From NCBI GenBank assembly GCA_034440635.1, contig JAOTON010001490.1:1601501-1665500 (forward strand): a stretch of 64,000 bases of DNA, given 5' to 3'. The position numbers and the translations under genes are program-made. Shown here one piece after another: positions 1-11,159 of the stretch (the first letter of the stretch is position 1; each line of letters begins with the position of its first letter). The notes beneath the pieces were generated by a model that searched no databases, had not been told where the DNA came from, and saw only the letters and a program-made list of their open reading frames with translations. This stretch comes from Lepas anatifera. Taxonomy: Eukaryota; Arthropoda; Thecostraca; Lepadidae.

Positions 1-468
1 TATTCATAGTACCCCTTGACCAGTACCCAGTGTTGTAAAATGTCATGAACTGGCAAGGTGAATGGATCAGAAAAAGGTGTCTTGATCATGTAAAATAAAT
101 ATCAGTAGGTTCGATTTCCCCGCTGATAAAGGAATTTCGTACTTCGATCTCTACCTTTCATTTGTATCAAATTATTCGCGATAATGCGATTTTGTTCCAG
201 GTGTGAATGTTAAAATGGTTGGACAGTATAAACATAAGTCGGGTGCACAAAAGCGTAAAACAAAGAACATTCAATACCGAGGGGCTGCTCTGGCAAAACT
301 ACCCAAACTTTGTTCTTTTTTCAGGTAACCTATGAATCTAGAATCGTCTTGATCGTCCCGATCATATTTGCATTTAATCTCTAGCAACGTACGCGTCCAC
401 TTAAAGTAGTTCATATCACTACTATTTTTGGTACTTTGCAAGCTACGTTCATTTATCGACCGCAAAAA
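1..468. other. non-coding flank, no gene seen
   Basis: No convincing exon, RNA gene or repeat was recognised here. Short reading frames are present but lack domain signatures and good splice context. Confidence 0.4.
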
Positions 469-711
469 TTAGAACCCCAATTTAAAACTAACTCGGAAAA
501 GTGCAATGTGTATAGTTTCCAGCAAAACGGTAAGGTTGTAATTCCAATCCTTCTTTTCCTGATCATTGCCTTCCTCGGCCAGGCCACCAGCTGAATCCCG
601 TTTGCTAAAAGACCCTCCAGCACCCATCCCTCCTGCGTCGTCCGGGGCTGATCCCGTTGTACCTCCGGAGGAGAGCTTCCCGCGTGGACGACAAAAACGG
701 TAAGTAGACAC
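469..711 (-). CDS. possible C-terminal exon, unknown protein
   Basis: An open stretch on the minus strand ends in a stop near 469. It encodes a Gly/Ser-rich segment followed by an acidic and basic stretch containing EEGNDQEKKDW and then a hydrophobic tail. The composition (G, S, D, E, K) is more protein-like than the neighbouring noise. No family was recognised and no strong acceptor is visible at its upstream edge, so its 5' boundary is undefined. It could equally be a chance frame in a locally GC-rich patch. Confidence 0.22.
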   Translation of the reverse strand: MSTYRFCRPRGKLSSGGTTGSAPDDAGGMGAGGSFSKRDSAGGLAEEGNDQEKKDWNYNLTVLLETIHIALFRVSFKLGF

Positions 712-907
712 CTACTTGTCCAATATCCTTACATAGTTTGGCAGCTCGTTCAAAAGATTGGGTCTTCTGTCTACTTTTTAGGCTAAATAGTGCAAATCAG
801 GAACAGTGACGAATAGCGCGCTAAAAATTGTTATTTAACCTTTGCAGTCAGTTTTCGACAACAAACGGTCGAAAATACGTTTTTTCGGTCACATTTTCAT
901 TAAAGAA

Positions 908-970
908 TACGGGCCCCCATCATGTACGGGCCCCCCATCATGTACGGGCCCCCATCATGTACGGGCCCCC
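908..970. repeat. short tandem repeat, about 19-20 bp, 3 copies
   Basis: Three near-identical copies of a unit containing GGGCCCCCATCATGTACG lie in tandem just before the LINE 5' region. The units differ by the length of the C run. Confidence 0.85.
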
Positions 971-1305
971 TTTCGAGCCGGGTGCCCCCAATCGAAAACA
1001 TAAAGTTGCGCCCCTGCTGAAACCCGAGCGGTGGTTAGCCTGGGTGACCTCACTTGTTGAACCTCTGGTTCTTGGGTGAGGGGCTTTGACTGGACCTATC
1101 GGTCCTTCATTGCCGAAATCCCTAAACGTACGGCCAGTAGACTGTCTTTCACCCTCGCTAATTAGCAGTGAGGTCCCACATATACCCTCCACGGGCTGCG
1201 TCTATGCAAAGGTGTCACGGCACCTGCCCATAAAACACTACCTTAAAATAACGTAGGTCCCAGTTAGGACCCTTTCGAGGCTAATAGCCACCTAGGTCCC
1301 TGGTA

Positions 1306-1378
1306 GGTCCTGAAGAGGCCCCCTGCCTCCCCTCCGATTAGTGATAGGTCCTGAAGAGGCCCCCTGCCTCCCCTCCGC
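1306..1378 (+). repeat. tandem duplication in LINE 5' UTR
   Basis: Two adjacent copies of a unit of about 39 bp containing TAGGTCCTGAAGAGGCCCCC lie in the presumed 5' untranslated region. Confidence 0.75.
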
Positions 1379-1655
1379 TCAGTAACCTTCTAGTGGCTGT
1401 AACAGCCCACTGTAATTAGGAAATTTCAGCCGATACTCCAGATAGGATAAAATCCCACACCACGCTGTATATAGGTTAACTTCCCATTAGTTAAAGCTCT
1501 CTGGCCTAGCCTTCCAATTCACCAGCCTTACACAAGAGCCAGTCAGTTAGCGTCTCCTCAAAATTCTCTACTGCACAAGCACTCACCCTCCCTGCCTCAT
1601 TCTCTGGCTCCGCCGTCATTTAAGCTAGCCGGGCCGCGTGGGGAAAACCGCCCGA

Positions 1656-1710
1656 CGCTCTGACGTCACGCACACGCTCTGACGTCACACACACGCTCTG
1701 ACGCCACAGC
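1656..1710 (+). promoter_or_regulatory. CRE-like repeats in LINE 5' UTR
   Basis: The octamer TGACGTCA, the perfect palindromic cAMP-response element, occurs at 1661-1668 and 1680-1687. A one-base variant TGACGCCA lies at 1699-1706. The spacing is exactly 19 bp, inside a tandem unit that also carries ACACGCTC. The array ends about 115 bp before the ORF1 ATG. LINE 5' UTRs usually carry the internal promoter, so an activator array (ATF/CREB-type bZIP) is a reasonable inference. Binding is untested. Confidence 0.55.
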
Positions 1711-1820
1711 CTCCAGAACTTTCTCACGCTACGCAGAAAGCGCGCGCAGCCATAAAACTGAAAACTAAACTCGAGCGGTTCTGCACGGTATAACGTAAGT
1801 TAATATAGCCAGCCATTCTC

Positions 1821-3550
1821 ATGGATCGCCTTAACAATGCAAACCTGCCAAGCGGAGCTTGGCTGGTTGGTAGTTACGACTCCATCCACCAAAATCTTGC
1901 GAAGGAATCTACCTTCAGTCTGGACAAGGCCATCAGCCGAAAGGTGACAGGCAGCTATGAAATTATCCGGCACCAAAAAGATGTCCTTATTAAAACCAGC
2001 AACGCTGCCTCAACCAAAGCCCTCCTTGGCATCAAAACTTTCGGATCGAAACCGGTGAGTTTCACCATTCATAAGTCTCTGAACTTCTACCGGGGCACAA
2101 TTCGTGCGCCAGAGGCTTCCCACCTCTCTGAAGACGAAATCGAGCGCAACTTTGATTTTGAGGGCCAAAGTGTGCTCACCATTCAAAGACTCACTCTCCC
2201 CAAGCCCACCACCGAAAAAGCCCCTCACCGTAAAGACAATCGCCTCCTCGTCACCTTCGACACAAAGTGCCGAGATGACTGTGGCCGTGTCAAACTGGGC
2301 GACTGTGTCTACCCAGTGAAGCCGTTCTACCCCAACCCCATCAGGTGTCAAATCTGTCAAAGGTACGGCCACGTTGAGTCCAGCTGTAAAAACCCCGCCC
2401 CCGCTGTGGCAAGTGCAGTGCTGCACACCGAACCCAAGACTGCACCTCCCTTAGCCTCCTGTGTGCTGCCTGTGGCGGCGCCCATGGGGCTACCGATCCT
2501 AAGTGCCCAGCCTGGCTCCGTGAAAAACATGTAAATATGGTGGCTGAAGACGAAAAGCCCCCTTCGACCTGGCCCGCAAAAAGTGCGTGAGAGCGAAAAC
2601 GCCACTCCCTAACCCAGGCACGTAGTGGCAAGGCCACCGCGGCAGCCCCCAGCACAGCTGGCCAGGCCACTCCTCAGCTCACCGCCTCCCAAAAGCGTCC
2701 CCTTCGCCCCCTGATGGAGCCGCTAGTTATGGTACCCTTTCGGCTGGCCATCCCCATGTCATGCAAAACACGCACCACAGCACAAACACCTTTTGGCGCA
2801 AGTGGACTCCCAACACGGGCTGGACGGATCCCCCAGCCAACCCAGCCTGTTCCATTCCGGGTCTTCCGCCCAAAAGTACCGCCGCCCCCGTCCCTCACAT
2901 GGCACCAGGAAGACTTGGACCCCAACCGAAGGGCGGCAAAGCAGCCCTCAGCAGGTGCCTAGCTGTACCGAGTTTCCCCCGCTCCCAGCCCCCTCCCACC
3001 CAAAAGTCACCGGTGCACCCCCTCCCAGGCGCCGCCTACGGCGGGCGCCGGGACGGAACACCAGAGTGGCAGCTCCCCCTTCCAGTAAGACAGCTGCCAC
3101 TCAAACAGAAAAAGTCAGTGTAGCCACCCAAACCGAAACCTCTCTCACGGACAGCAGCAAGGCTCCTGTCTCTCAAGCACCGACGACCCGCCATTGTGGC
3201 TCTCAAACAGATCTGGCATGTCATTACATGCAATCCCAATTTGCCAGTGATTCCGACACGTCAGGTAGCAACAGCGAACCTGATAGTGAGCTGCCCGGGA
3301 CCGAGTCTTACCCAAATGCTGACAGCATCTCGGTCACAGACTCAGTAGAAAATAGTTATCTCATGTCGGCCTCCCCCACCAGTTCAGTCTCATCCATATC
3401 CCTCAGGCCCGGCAACCCCCGGTGCCGAGGAAACTCCGGTACACCCGGCACTCGTCCCCCGTTTCCACTACCAGCGACACGAGTAGCACACATTCCTATC
3501 ACCTCCGCCCCCGCCCCCGCAAACCCCCCAGCATCTACAACATTAAACCA
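1821..3550 (+). pseudogene. LINE ORF1 (nucleic-acid-binding, CCHC knuckles), frameshifted
   Basis: The start is the ATG at 1821, followed by MDRLNNANLPSGAW. The first open part runs to about 2390 and contains a domain typical of I/Jockey-type ORF1 proteins before zinc knuckles. Knuckle 1 is C-x2-C-x4-H-x4-C (CQICQRYGHVESSC, about 2347-2388). Immediately after it the frame shifts. Two further knuckles lie in frame 2: CGKCSAAHRTQDC (about 2405-2443) and a C-x2-C-x4-H-x5-C knuckle just after. More shifts follow near 2555. From about 2793 to 3550 a Pro/Ser/Thr-rich, low-complexity tail lies in frame 3 (many TQT repeats and acidic serine stretches). The product would bind element RNA and carry it to the nucleus. 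This copy cannot encode the intact protein. Confidence 0.8.
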
Positions 3551-3552
3551 CC

Positions 3553-6500
3553 ATGGGTTCAATTCTCCAATGGAACACAAACAGTCTAATTGGGAAATTC
3601 CCTTATTTAAATCAATCTTTGCTGAGAAAAAGCCGGCAGTAGCAGCACTCCAAGAAACCCTCTTTAATGATAATGATAATAATAAATTCAAAATCTCGGG
3701 TTACTCTTGGTACCGCCATAATGTAAACGCTACTGTCCGTAAAGGAGGCACTGCCATCCTTATTGAAAATAGCATCCCTCACAGCCAAGTGCCTTTGGTT
3801 ACGCCACTCGACTGTGTCGCTATTAATGTAGAAATTCAGCACGTCAAATTGACGGTGATTTCACTGTACATCTCTCCAAGCGATCCTGACCCGTCGGCTC
3901 GGGACCTCGCCCAACTTTTGGCACAAATCCCCGGCCCTTTGCTACTACTTGGAGACTTGAACGGTCATCATCCCTCATGGGGCAGCGCCACCACCACTCG
4001 CAGAGGCGAAATCATCTATGACGCAATAGACTCTCAAAATCTAGTTATCTTAAATAACGGCGCTCCGACCCACCAAGCAATGCGCGGTGGGCATTCTGAC
4101 ACTGCCATTGACATCTCGTGCTGCTCTCCTAGAATTGCGTCACTGTTCACCTGGGAAGTCGAAGACAACCCAGGAATGAGCGATCACCTCCCAATAAAAA
4201 TTGGTATTCCCACAGGCTCAATCGACCATGTTACTCTTTTTACACCCTCATGGAATTTAAAACGTGCCGACTGGAACAAGTTTGAGGCAGAGGTCGACCT
4301 CACACTTGTCACCGGAGGTGACCCCGACTCGGCAGACATTGACTCGGTACTAAGAGCCATCAGCTCAGCAGCACATTTAACAATACCAAAAAGTCAAGGC
4401 CCCCGACAGAAAAAAGGAGCCCCATGGTGGAATGCAGAGACGGCACACGCCAAAGCTCAAATGATTAGAGCCAGGAAAGCCTACGAGAGGAGGGCACACA
4501 GCCCTACTCGCAATGCCCTCCGGGCAGCCAAAGCCCACTTCCAAAACACGTGCAAGCGGGTCCAAAAGATAGTTTCAACGCCTTCGTTTCTAAATTCAAC
4601 CGCTTCACACCCATTTCTCAAATCTGGAAAACCATTGGAGCTTTTTCTGCGAAACGACCGCCCCGTGGACCCTTCCCTCAACTGACAATCTCCGGCCAAA
4701 ACATCACGGCACCCAAGGAAGTCATGGACGCCTTTGCTGATCATTACAATGGCGTTGCAGCCAACAGTTCCTACAACCAGCGCTCAAAGACCAGGCCGAA
4801 TGGTGCAAACGCCGCACATTCTTAAATTCTAGTAATCAGGAGTACTATAACGTACCTTTTACAATGACTGAACTAAATTACTCCATTAGCAAGTGTGGAA
4901 ACACTGCAGTGGGCCCGGATGAAATTCACTACTCTTTCTTCAGGCACCTCAGCCAGACAGCACTAAAATATCTTCTCTCGGCCATTAACAACATGTTTCT
5001 TAGCGACTCTTTCCCCACTATGTGGCGGGAGAGTGTCATCATTCCCATTCCAAAACCTGGCAAAGAAAAACGGACCCTAAAGGTTATCGCCCCATTTCGC
5101 TTACTAGCTGTGCTAGCAAGCTTGTAGAGCGCATGGTCAACGTAAGACTTCACGAAATTCTCGAAAAGAAACTCGATGCTATGCAATCGGGTTTCCGGCG
5201 CGGGCGAGCCACCACTGACAATCTGATCAAACTGGTCAGTGACGTCCAAAATGGCTTTTACAAGAAGCAAGTCACAATTGCTGCATTCTTAGATATCAAG
5301 TCGGCCTTTGATCGTGTACAAAAAGACGTCCTTTTGTATAAACTTTGTAAACTGGGAGTCCATGGCCACCTTGCTAGATTCATTGACAACTTTCTTAGGG
5401 ACAGAAAATTCAAAGTGCGCTGCGGCACCACCTTTTCCTATCTGACATCTCAAGACCAGGGCACACCCCAGGTTAGCGTTTTATCTCCGACCCTCTTCCT
5501 AGTCATGATCAATGACATTTTTTCCAAAAAGCTACCGCCTGGAGTTAAGTACTCCTTATTTGCAGATGATGTCGCTATTTGGAAATCCACTCCGGTCGAC
5601 ACCAGGCGGCGCAGTCAACCAGAATTCAAAACCGCGACTACCGAATTGCAGGGTAGTCTCGACGACATCCATGCTTGGTGCAATTCAATGGGTCTATCAC
5701 TCTCGGCCGAAAAGTCATCAGTCGTAGTCTTTGCCAGGCCAGGTGTGAGACACGCTGTTCCTCAGCTCCAAATCTCAGGCAAACCCATTGAATGCGCGAA
5801 AAGCTTCAAATTCTTAGGCGTCATCCTTGATACCCGCCTTAGTTTTAACGAGCATATTACCAAAGTCGTCTCTAGCTGTCAAAAACGAGTCAATATCCTC
5901 CGCATGCTCGGCGGAACAGAGTACGGCGGGGATCGAAAGACCCTGCTCATGCTCTACAAGTCCTTGATCCGGCCCATACTCGAATATAATTCGTTCGTCT
6001 TTGACTCAACGAACAACACTAATAAGCTAAAGCTAGAGCGCATCCAAAACGCAAGTATCCGGGCAGCCACAGGCGCGCTCAGAGAATCCCCCATCACCAG
6101 TTTGTTAGTGGACAGTGGGCTGTGCCCTCTCCAAACAAGACGCCACTCCCAGCTTATCTCTTACTATATCAAGGTCCAATCTACCGAAAATCACCCGGCG
6201 AAACAATGTTTCGCCCACCCTGGACGTGTATCAAAAACTAATCGGACAACCTGGCCTCCATTTAAGAATAGAGTAGCTAAGACCCTGGAAACCCTGAACC
6301 TTGCGATTCCAGAAGCAATAGGCAAACCCCCACTCTCCCGCTTTTGGACTCGCAAACAGCCTAAAGTCGAGTTTCTTTTCACCACACGCAAAGACAACCT
6401 CACCACAGAGGAGATCTCCCAGAAATTCTTAGAGTTCTAGTCTAACAACACTGGCAAAACCTTCATTTTCACCGACGGCTCTAAAATAGGCGAAAAAGTA

Positions 6501-7268
6501 GGCCTCGGCATCTGGGGGCAAAATATTTGCCTCCAAAAACGACTTCCGGACAACTGCTCAATCTTTACTGCCGAGGCTGTCGCCATTCTAGATACACTAG
6601 TCCAGATCAGAACCCTAAATATTAATTCAGCCGTCATCTGTTCAGACTCTAAATCTGTCTTGCAAGCTATCAATAACGTAGTCAACCCCAGCCATCACGT
6701 AATAGCAGACATCCAGAAGGGTATCGACGATATCCCAGATGTCTCCTTTCTTTGGATCCCAGGCCACTGCAAAATTCTCGGAAATGAAAAAGCCGACGAA
6801 CAGGCCAAAAAGTCTCTTGAACTCAGAGAGGTCGCACCTCTCAAATGGTCCGGAGACGATAGCAAAGCTCTCCTCCAGAACCATATCCGGAAGTACATCC
6901 AAAATGACTGGACCACTAACCACAGCGCCCATTTATTCCATATCAAGCCTAACATCGGCTACTGGCCCAGCTCCAACCAAAACAGTCGTCGGCGTGAGGT
7001 CATCCTGACCAGACTCAGAAGCGGACACACCAAATTAAATGCCTATGGGCGTGTAGGTACCTGTGGTACCTGCTCTGCCATGGAAAATCCCTACCATATC
7101 CTCATCGACTGTCCCCAGCACAACGCCCATAGGCAGCCCATGCTAGATTATTGCCGCAACAGAAACATCCCAGTAAACCTTTCCACTCTTCTCGGCAATG
7201 ATCACCCTGAGCTGCTGGACAAGCTCTTTACATTCCTGAAGGCTTCTAGGCTCGAGAGCTTTATCTGA
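3553..7268 (+). pseudogene. LINE ORF2: endonuclease, reverse transcriptase, RNase H; broken
   Basis: ORF2 starts at the well-placed ATG at 3553 (context CCACCATGG), followed by MGSILQWNTNSL, the usual opening of an APE-type endonuclease. The frame shifts near 3608. The endonuclease continues with ALQET, LLLGDLNGHHPSWG and SDHLPI (about 3630-4215). Shifts near 4568 and 4785 precede the RT fingers (VGPDEIHY, IPIPKPGKEK). Another shift near 5085 leads into the long frame 5022-6440. That frame has GYRPISLTS, FLDIKSAFDRV, the catalytic FADD at 5559-5570 (the more usual YADD or FADD box), and thumb-like sequence. A TAG at 6438-6440 interrupts the frame just before RNase H, but the same frame resumes at once and runs to 7268. 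The enzyme would nick target DNA and prime cDNA synthesis. At least four shifts plus one nonsense codon make it dead. Confidence 0.88.
6441..7268 (+). pseudogene. RNase H domain and C-terminal zinc-finger-like tail of LINE ORF2
   Basis: After the in-frame TAG the frame encodes a recognisable RNase H fold with catalytic acidic residues in order: TDGSK (Asp), FTAEAVAI (Glu), CSDSKS (Asp), and WIPGHCKILGNEKADEQA with the His loop and last Asp. The domain ends near 6830. Downstream, CGTCSAMENPYHILIDC has the C-x2-C...H...C arrangement seen at the C termini of many I/Jockey-type ORF2 proteins. The frame ends with TGA after ESFI at 7268. Only the single TAG separates it from the RT frame. Confidence 0.82.
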
Positions 7269-7500
7269 ACGTCTATGGTGGCAGGTATGGAAAATACCTG
7301 CATCCGAATAGCACCCCTCATATTAGAAATAATTACACTAGAAACGTCCCTCTGACAAATTTAAACAATAGGTGCTTCAAACTAGGTTTTAACTGTCTGG
7401 TCCTGAGGTATGGTAGACTCAGAATAACTCCCACCATAGGAAAAACAAAAACAAAAAAACAAAAACAAAACAAAAACAAAAACAAAAACAAAACCAAAAA
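7269..7500 (+). repeat. LINE 3' UTR and A-rich simple-repeat tail
   Basis: About 170 bp of untranslated sequence follows ORF2, then a CAAAA/CAAAAA array at about 7440-7497. That is the kind of tail expected from target-primed reverse transcription. Confidence 0.75.
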
Positions 7501-8120
7501 AGTTCAACTAACCACCTAACCCTACCTAACCATCCGTTCATATTTGCTAACCAACTAACCCTAACTTAAGGACTACTAACTATACTAACCACATCTAAGA
7601 CTAACAACTAACCAACTCACACCCCTCCCTAACACTCTATCTGTTCTATTACCCTTCTCTCTTCCTCTATGCGGCTACCCAGCCAGAGAGGGTGCTGTAA
7701 CCTCACCTCCTGGTTGCAGGATGAAGACCCGCGGCATCACGTCGTGGTGCTTGCGGGTGTTTCTAGTAACCCAAAATTATTCTTTTTCAATGGAGGAACT
7801 CGAGTAACGTAAGCAACCGGTTATTCGATAACAAGGAACAAAATTCAAAAAACTAATCTTTACGCTGGCAAGACTCTTCACGTACCCTTTTAGATCCTGC
7901 CTGTGCCCCAGGCTCGGCATCTCTGCCGTAGCAATCCCCTTCCCTCGCAAGTGTTGCTGCACTTCGCGACCCATTCCTTGAAATAGGATTCGTCCCTTTG
8001 TTCTGCGACATTGAAGTAAACGCCCCTCCCGGAAAATTCTCCCCCACACTTTAGAGGCGGGCAAAGGTGCTTTGCACAGAACGCCTTATAAAAAGCCCTT
8101 AACTAACTAACTAACTGTCC
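7501..8120. other. CTAAC-rich low-complexity sequence, no gene
   Basis: Irregular runs of CTAAC, CCTAAC and AACT occupy 7501-7620, with (AACT)4 near 8100-8115. They may be the distal LINE 3' UTR or target sequence. The resemblance to the arthropod telomere unit (CCTAA) is irregular and probably incidental. Confidence 0.4.
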
Positions 8121-11100
8121 AGTTACACCTGACATCCTTATCTCCATCGATTTCAGTGGAACAACAGAATCGTAGTTCTGGCGCGGGCAAGAAGCTCAGT
8201 GCCCCCGCCCCTCCGGAGAAAGTTCGAATGGATGAACACCGCCACTAAATTCCACCACTCACAAAATTGGTGAGTGGAAAATTAGACACCCTAGCCTTGT
8301 ATTGCCAAAAAATGAGCTAACCACTTTGAGAGATAGATTTCTGGAAAGCAGTTTATCCGTGCACATGATTTCTAGACTTAAGTCCTTGAGAAGTTATTTT
8401 TATATTGCTGGTACCGAGAATAGTGAAAAACCATTTTTGGTCATCTTGTTGTTAAAAACAATTATCTTGAAATTTTTATGCTAAGCAGCATATTTTTTGA
8501 CAACGTATCATAGAAAATTGGCCATTTATTGCGAAGAAAATCATTTTTATCCGTATCAGCCCTTCATTGCTGCGTCCACGCCGTGTGACACCCAAATCCA
8601 CTCAGGACACCCTACGACACCCTAGGCATAAATACGCTGATATTTAAGTTGAACTGAAAGTGTCCGGTATTTGAATACATTGAAACTCTACATTTTCATT
8701 AAATGAATTTTTTTGGCAACAAAAATGCACCCAGTTAGCTTTCAAACATTAGCACTTTTTTGTATGGCTGGACCAGGGTTAAAAAAAGCTCCGTCCTACC
8801 GTCCTCACCGGCGACCCACAAAACCTTTTTGTTACTTGTCGAGGCGACCAAATCAAGCTCTGCTGGAAGATGAATACTCAGATGGCACCTGTCAGAACGG
8901 ATTGGTTCAAAAACATCGGCCTTTACCTTTTGATCTCGTCTGTTGCACCCATCTTTCATTTATTGATTTATTGTGCCTCTGTTTTGGGTACCAAAAGCAC
9001 CAAGCTTCAGACCTGGTACATACGTCACCATTCTGCTCTGCCACCTGTGGGACGCTGCTATACCCCGTTTATGGCTACGCTGGTTGTCCAGGAGTCATCG
9101 GCGCAGATCTGCAGTCGACAACCAAATCGTACACAAATAACGTAACATTGTTCAACGGAATAAATCAAAAGAGAGCTATAATACGATCAGAACTGCTGTT
9201 ATTGATGTTATTTTGTTTAGAAGTATTTGTTCTATATGTTCAGTGATGTCAGTCTTACAAAGTATCATATGTTGAAGAAGAAACCGTTTCGTTATTGTCA
9301 AATGCTGCGTTTGAGTAGCTTGGGTGGTTGTCGGGCGGGTTGTCGGACAGCGGCGTAGACGGATGAAGTGCTAACTCCTGCCGCCAGGGCGATTCCTTCA
9401 GAGTTCAAATGTGAAATATTGACGGCTGGAGACGCTGGACATTTATTGAGGACGGTGCTTTTCGATATAGCGGGTGGGCAATGATGCAGTGCATACCGGA
9501 GGTTAATTTTTCCGGCTCGCGCCCTTTTAAAGTGGGTGAGAAAATAGTGTCAGTCTGGGCATTGTGGCTGAATGAGCACCTACAAACATTCCACGACCAG
9601 GCATCCTGGGAAAGCAGTGCTTGGGATCTTCCCAAAGAGCCAGTTTGGAACAGGACTACGTTTTGGTTGGACAATGCTTGATGAGCCAGTGCGCGCCTGC
9701 TCCGTATTATTCAAATTTGTCGAACAGATTTGCAGACTTTTAACTTGCAAGCTGCATGATATGTCTGTTTTGTAAGTTTGTATGATGTATGTTTGATTTG
9801 TGTGCAATAGAGACCGCTTCACGGCGCTTGTTTTACTTTGCAGGCTGTGCAGTTAATCGGTAAACAATTCTTATCTGGAATATTTGTTCGGACAACCAGC
9901 AGTCGATATTTGTATTTGGTCGGCGACCACCGAACTGCTTTTTTTAGCCCTGGGCTGGTCTACGGCGTGGGCTTACCAAATCGCCGTCTTTACATCTAGT
10001 AAATAAAAGCGGCATCTTTAGGCTTTTTGAAAGACAGGTTGCATATTCGTTGTTGACAAAACATTAATAGTCTTTCCCTTTGTGTGCTTTTAGTTGTAGA
10101 ATTTTCTGGCGTACAAGGATTTAGAAAATTATTTTAGAACAATTAAAAAAAACAAATTATGTAGCTCAGGCGACCGGCAAGCAGCAAGCGATCAGAAATT
10201 TAAAGTAGTAGTCGCTCTGATGCTATCGCAACCCGCCGCGCCTGGCTGATTGTAGACGAAAGGAAGAAATAACAGAAAGACACGAGGCTGCTGTAGCTTT
10301 GATGCAGCACATTCATATGAAGGAAGGTGAAAATATATGTGAAGAGGAGCAGGGGAATTGACAGGTAAAGAAAAGAAACTTTTAGCAAGGGTCTAGAAGA
10401 GTTTATTGCCATGATAGAAAGTTTGTAGTTTCGTCTGGGTTAGTTAAGTGTAAGCCAAGGCTCTACTGGGCCCTAACATAGGTGTATGCGAGGTGCAGTG
10501 AGTGAGGTCAGAAGTGGCCTCCAAAATTCCGATAACTATAGGTATAGGAGGGGCGTTGTCCCGGACAGAAAAACTGTACAGTTTATGATTGGATAATAAA
10601 TTTAGGCAAATCTCTTCTTCATTTTTCACCACCTGCCGGTCTCGGAGGCCTCCTCTTCAGAGTTTGTCTAAGGGGCCCCCGATATTTCGTCTCAGAGGCT
10701 TTTTAGAGCTGATCATGTGGGAGAGGAGAGGAGGGGCACAAGAGTTGGTCTTTATCCCACAAATGTTAGTCTTGGTGGCTCCCAGAGTTCTTTCCCCGAA
10801 GGTCGGTCTCAGATGCCCCCAAAAAGTTTTTATTTGGAAACTCACCAATGCCTTAGACAATAATTGAAGACTGCATCAGGGGGTTTCAGTTGGTAAATAT
10901 TTACCTGCTTAACCCACATTTTTCACATGGTAATGGTCAAACAATGCTGCTTGGAGACGATTTAAAAATATTTACTTAGAGAAAATTAAACAAAATATCC
11001 ATGCCTTAGTTCCAACAAGGGATCTGAGAGTTTACCACCTGAGTACCAAAATTGGAAATTTTTTTACTCCACCATAAATTTTGAAGGGAATTTCCCACTC

Positions 11101-11155
11101 ACTCGCCATATATTCCGAGCTGAATTTTCCACTCGACACCCTAGCGCAAAACCTA
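8121..11155. other. intergenic, no supported gene
   Basis: Open frames here (for example one of 177 codons at 8713-9246, plus strand) show no recognisable domain. A small hairpin with 8-bp arms CCACTCAC/GTGAGTGG lies at 8255-8277. The phrase GACACCCTAG recurs near 8285, 8617 and 11140, so some old repeat material is present. A possible polyadenylation signal AATAAA at about 10003 is not tied to any gene. Confidence 0.4.
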
Positions 11156-11159
11156 TTTT

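Larger units (their letters stand above)
985..7500 (+). mobile_element. degenerate non-LTR retrotransposon, I group (RNase H-bearing)
   Basis: This is a nearly full-length LINE: 5' UTR to about 1820, ORF1 with CCHC knuckles, ORF2 with apurinic-type endonuclease, reverse transcriptase and RNase H, a short 3' UTR, and an A-rich (CAAAAA)-type tail at about 7440-7497. An RNase H domain downstream of the RT together with ORF1 zinc knuckles is known from the I superfamily and relatives (I, Ingi, Loa). Jockey and CR1 elements lack the RNase H. Several frameshifts and one in-frame TAG make this copy non-autonomous. The 5' boundary is uncertain. No target-site duplication was identified. Confidence 0.85.

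Noticed and set aside
2010..2426. Minus-strand ORFs over LINE ORF1
   Set aside because: Antisense shadows of a recognised coding region.
8713..9246. 177-codon plus-strand ORF, and an overlapping minus-strand frame
   Set aside because: No recognised domain. The two strands are equally open, and there is no splice or promoter support.
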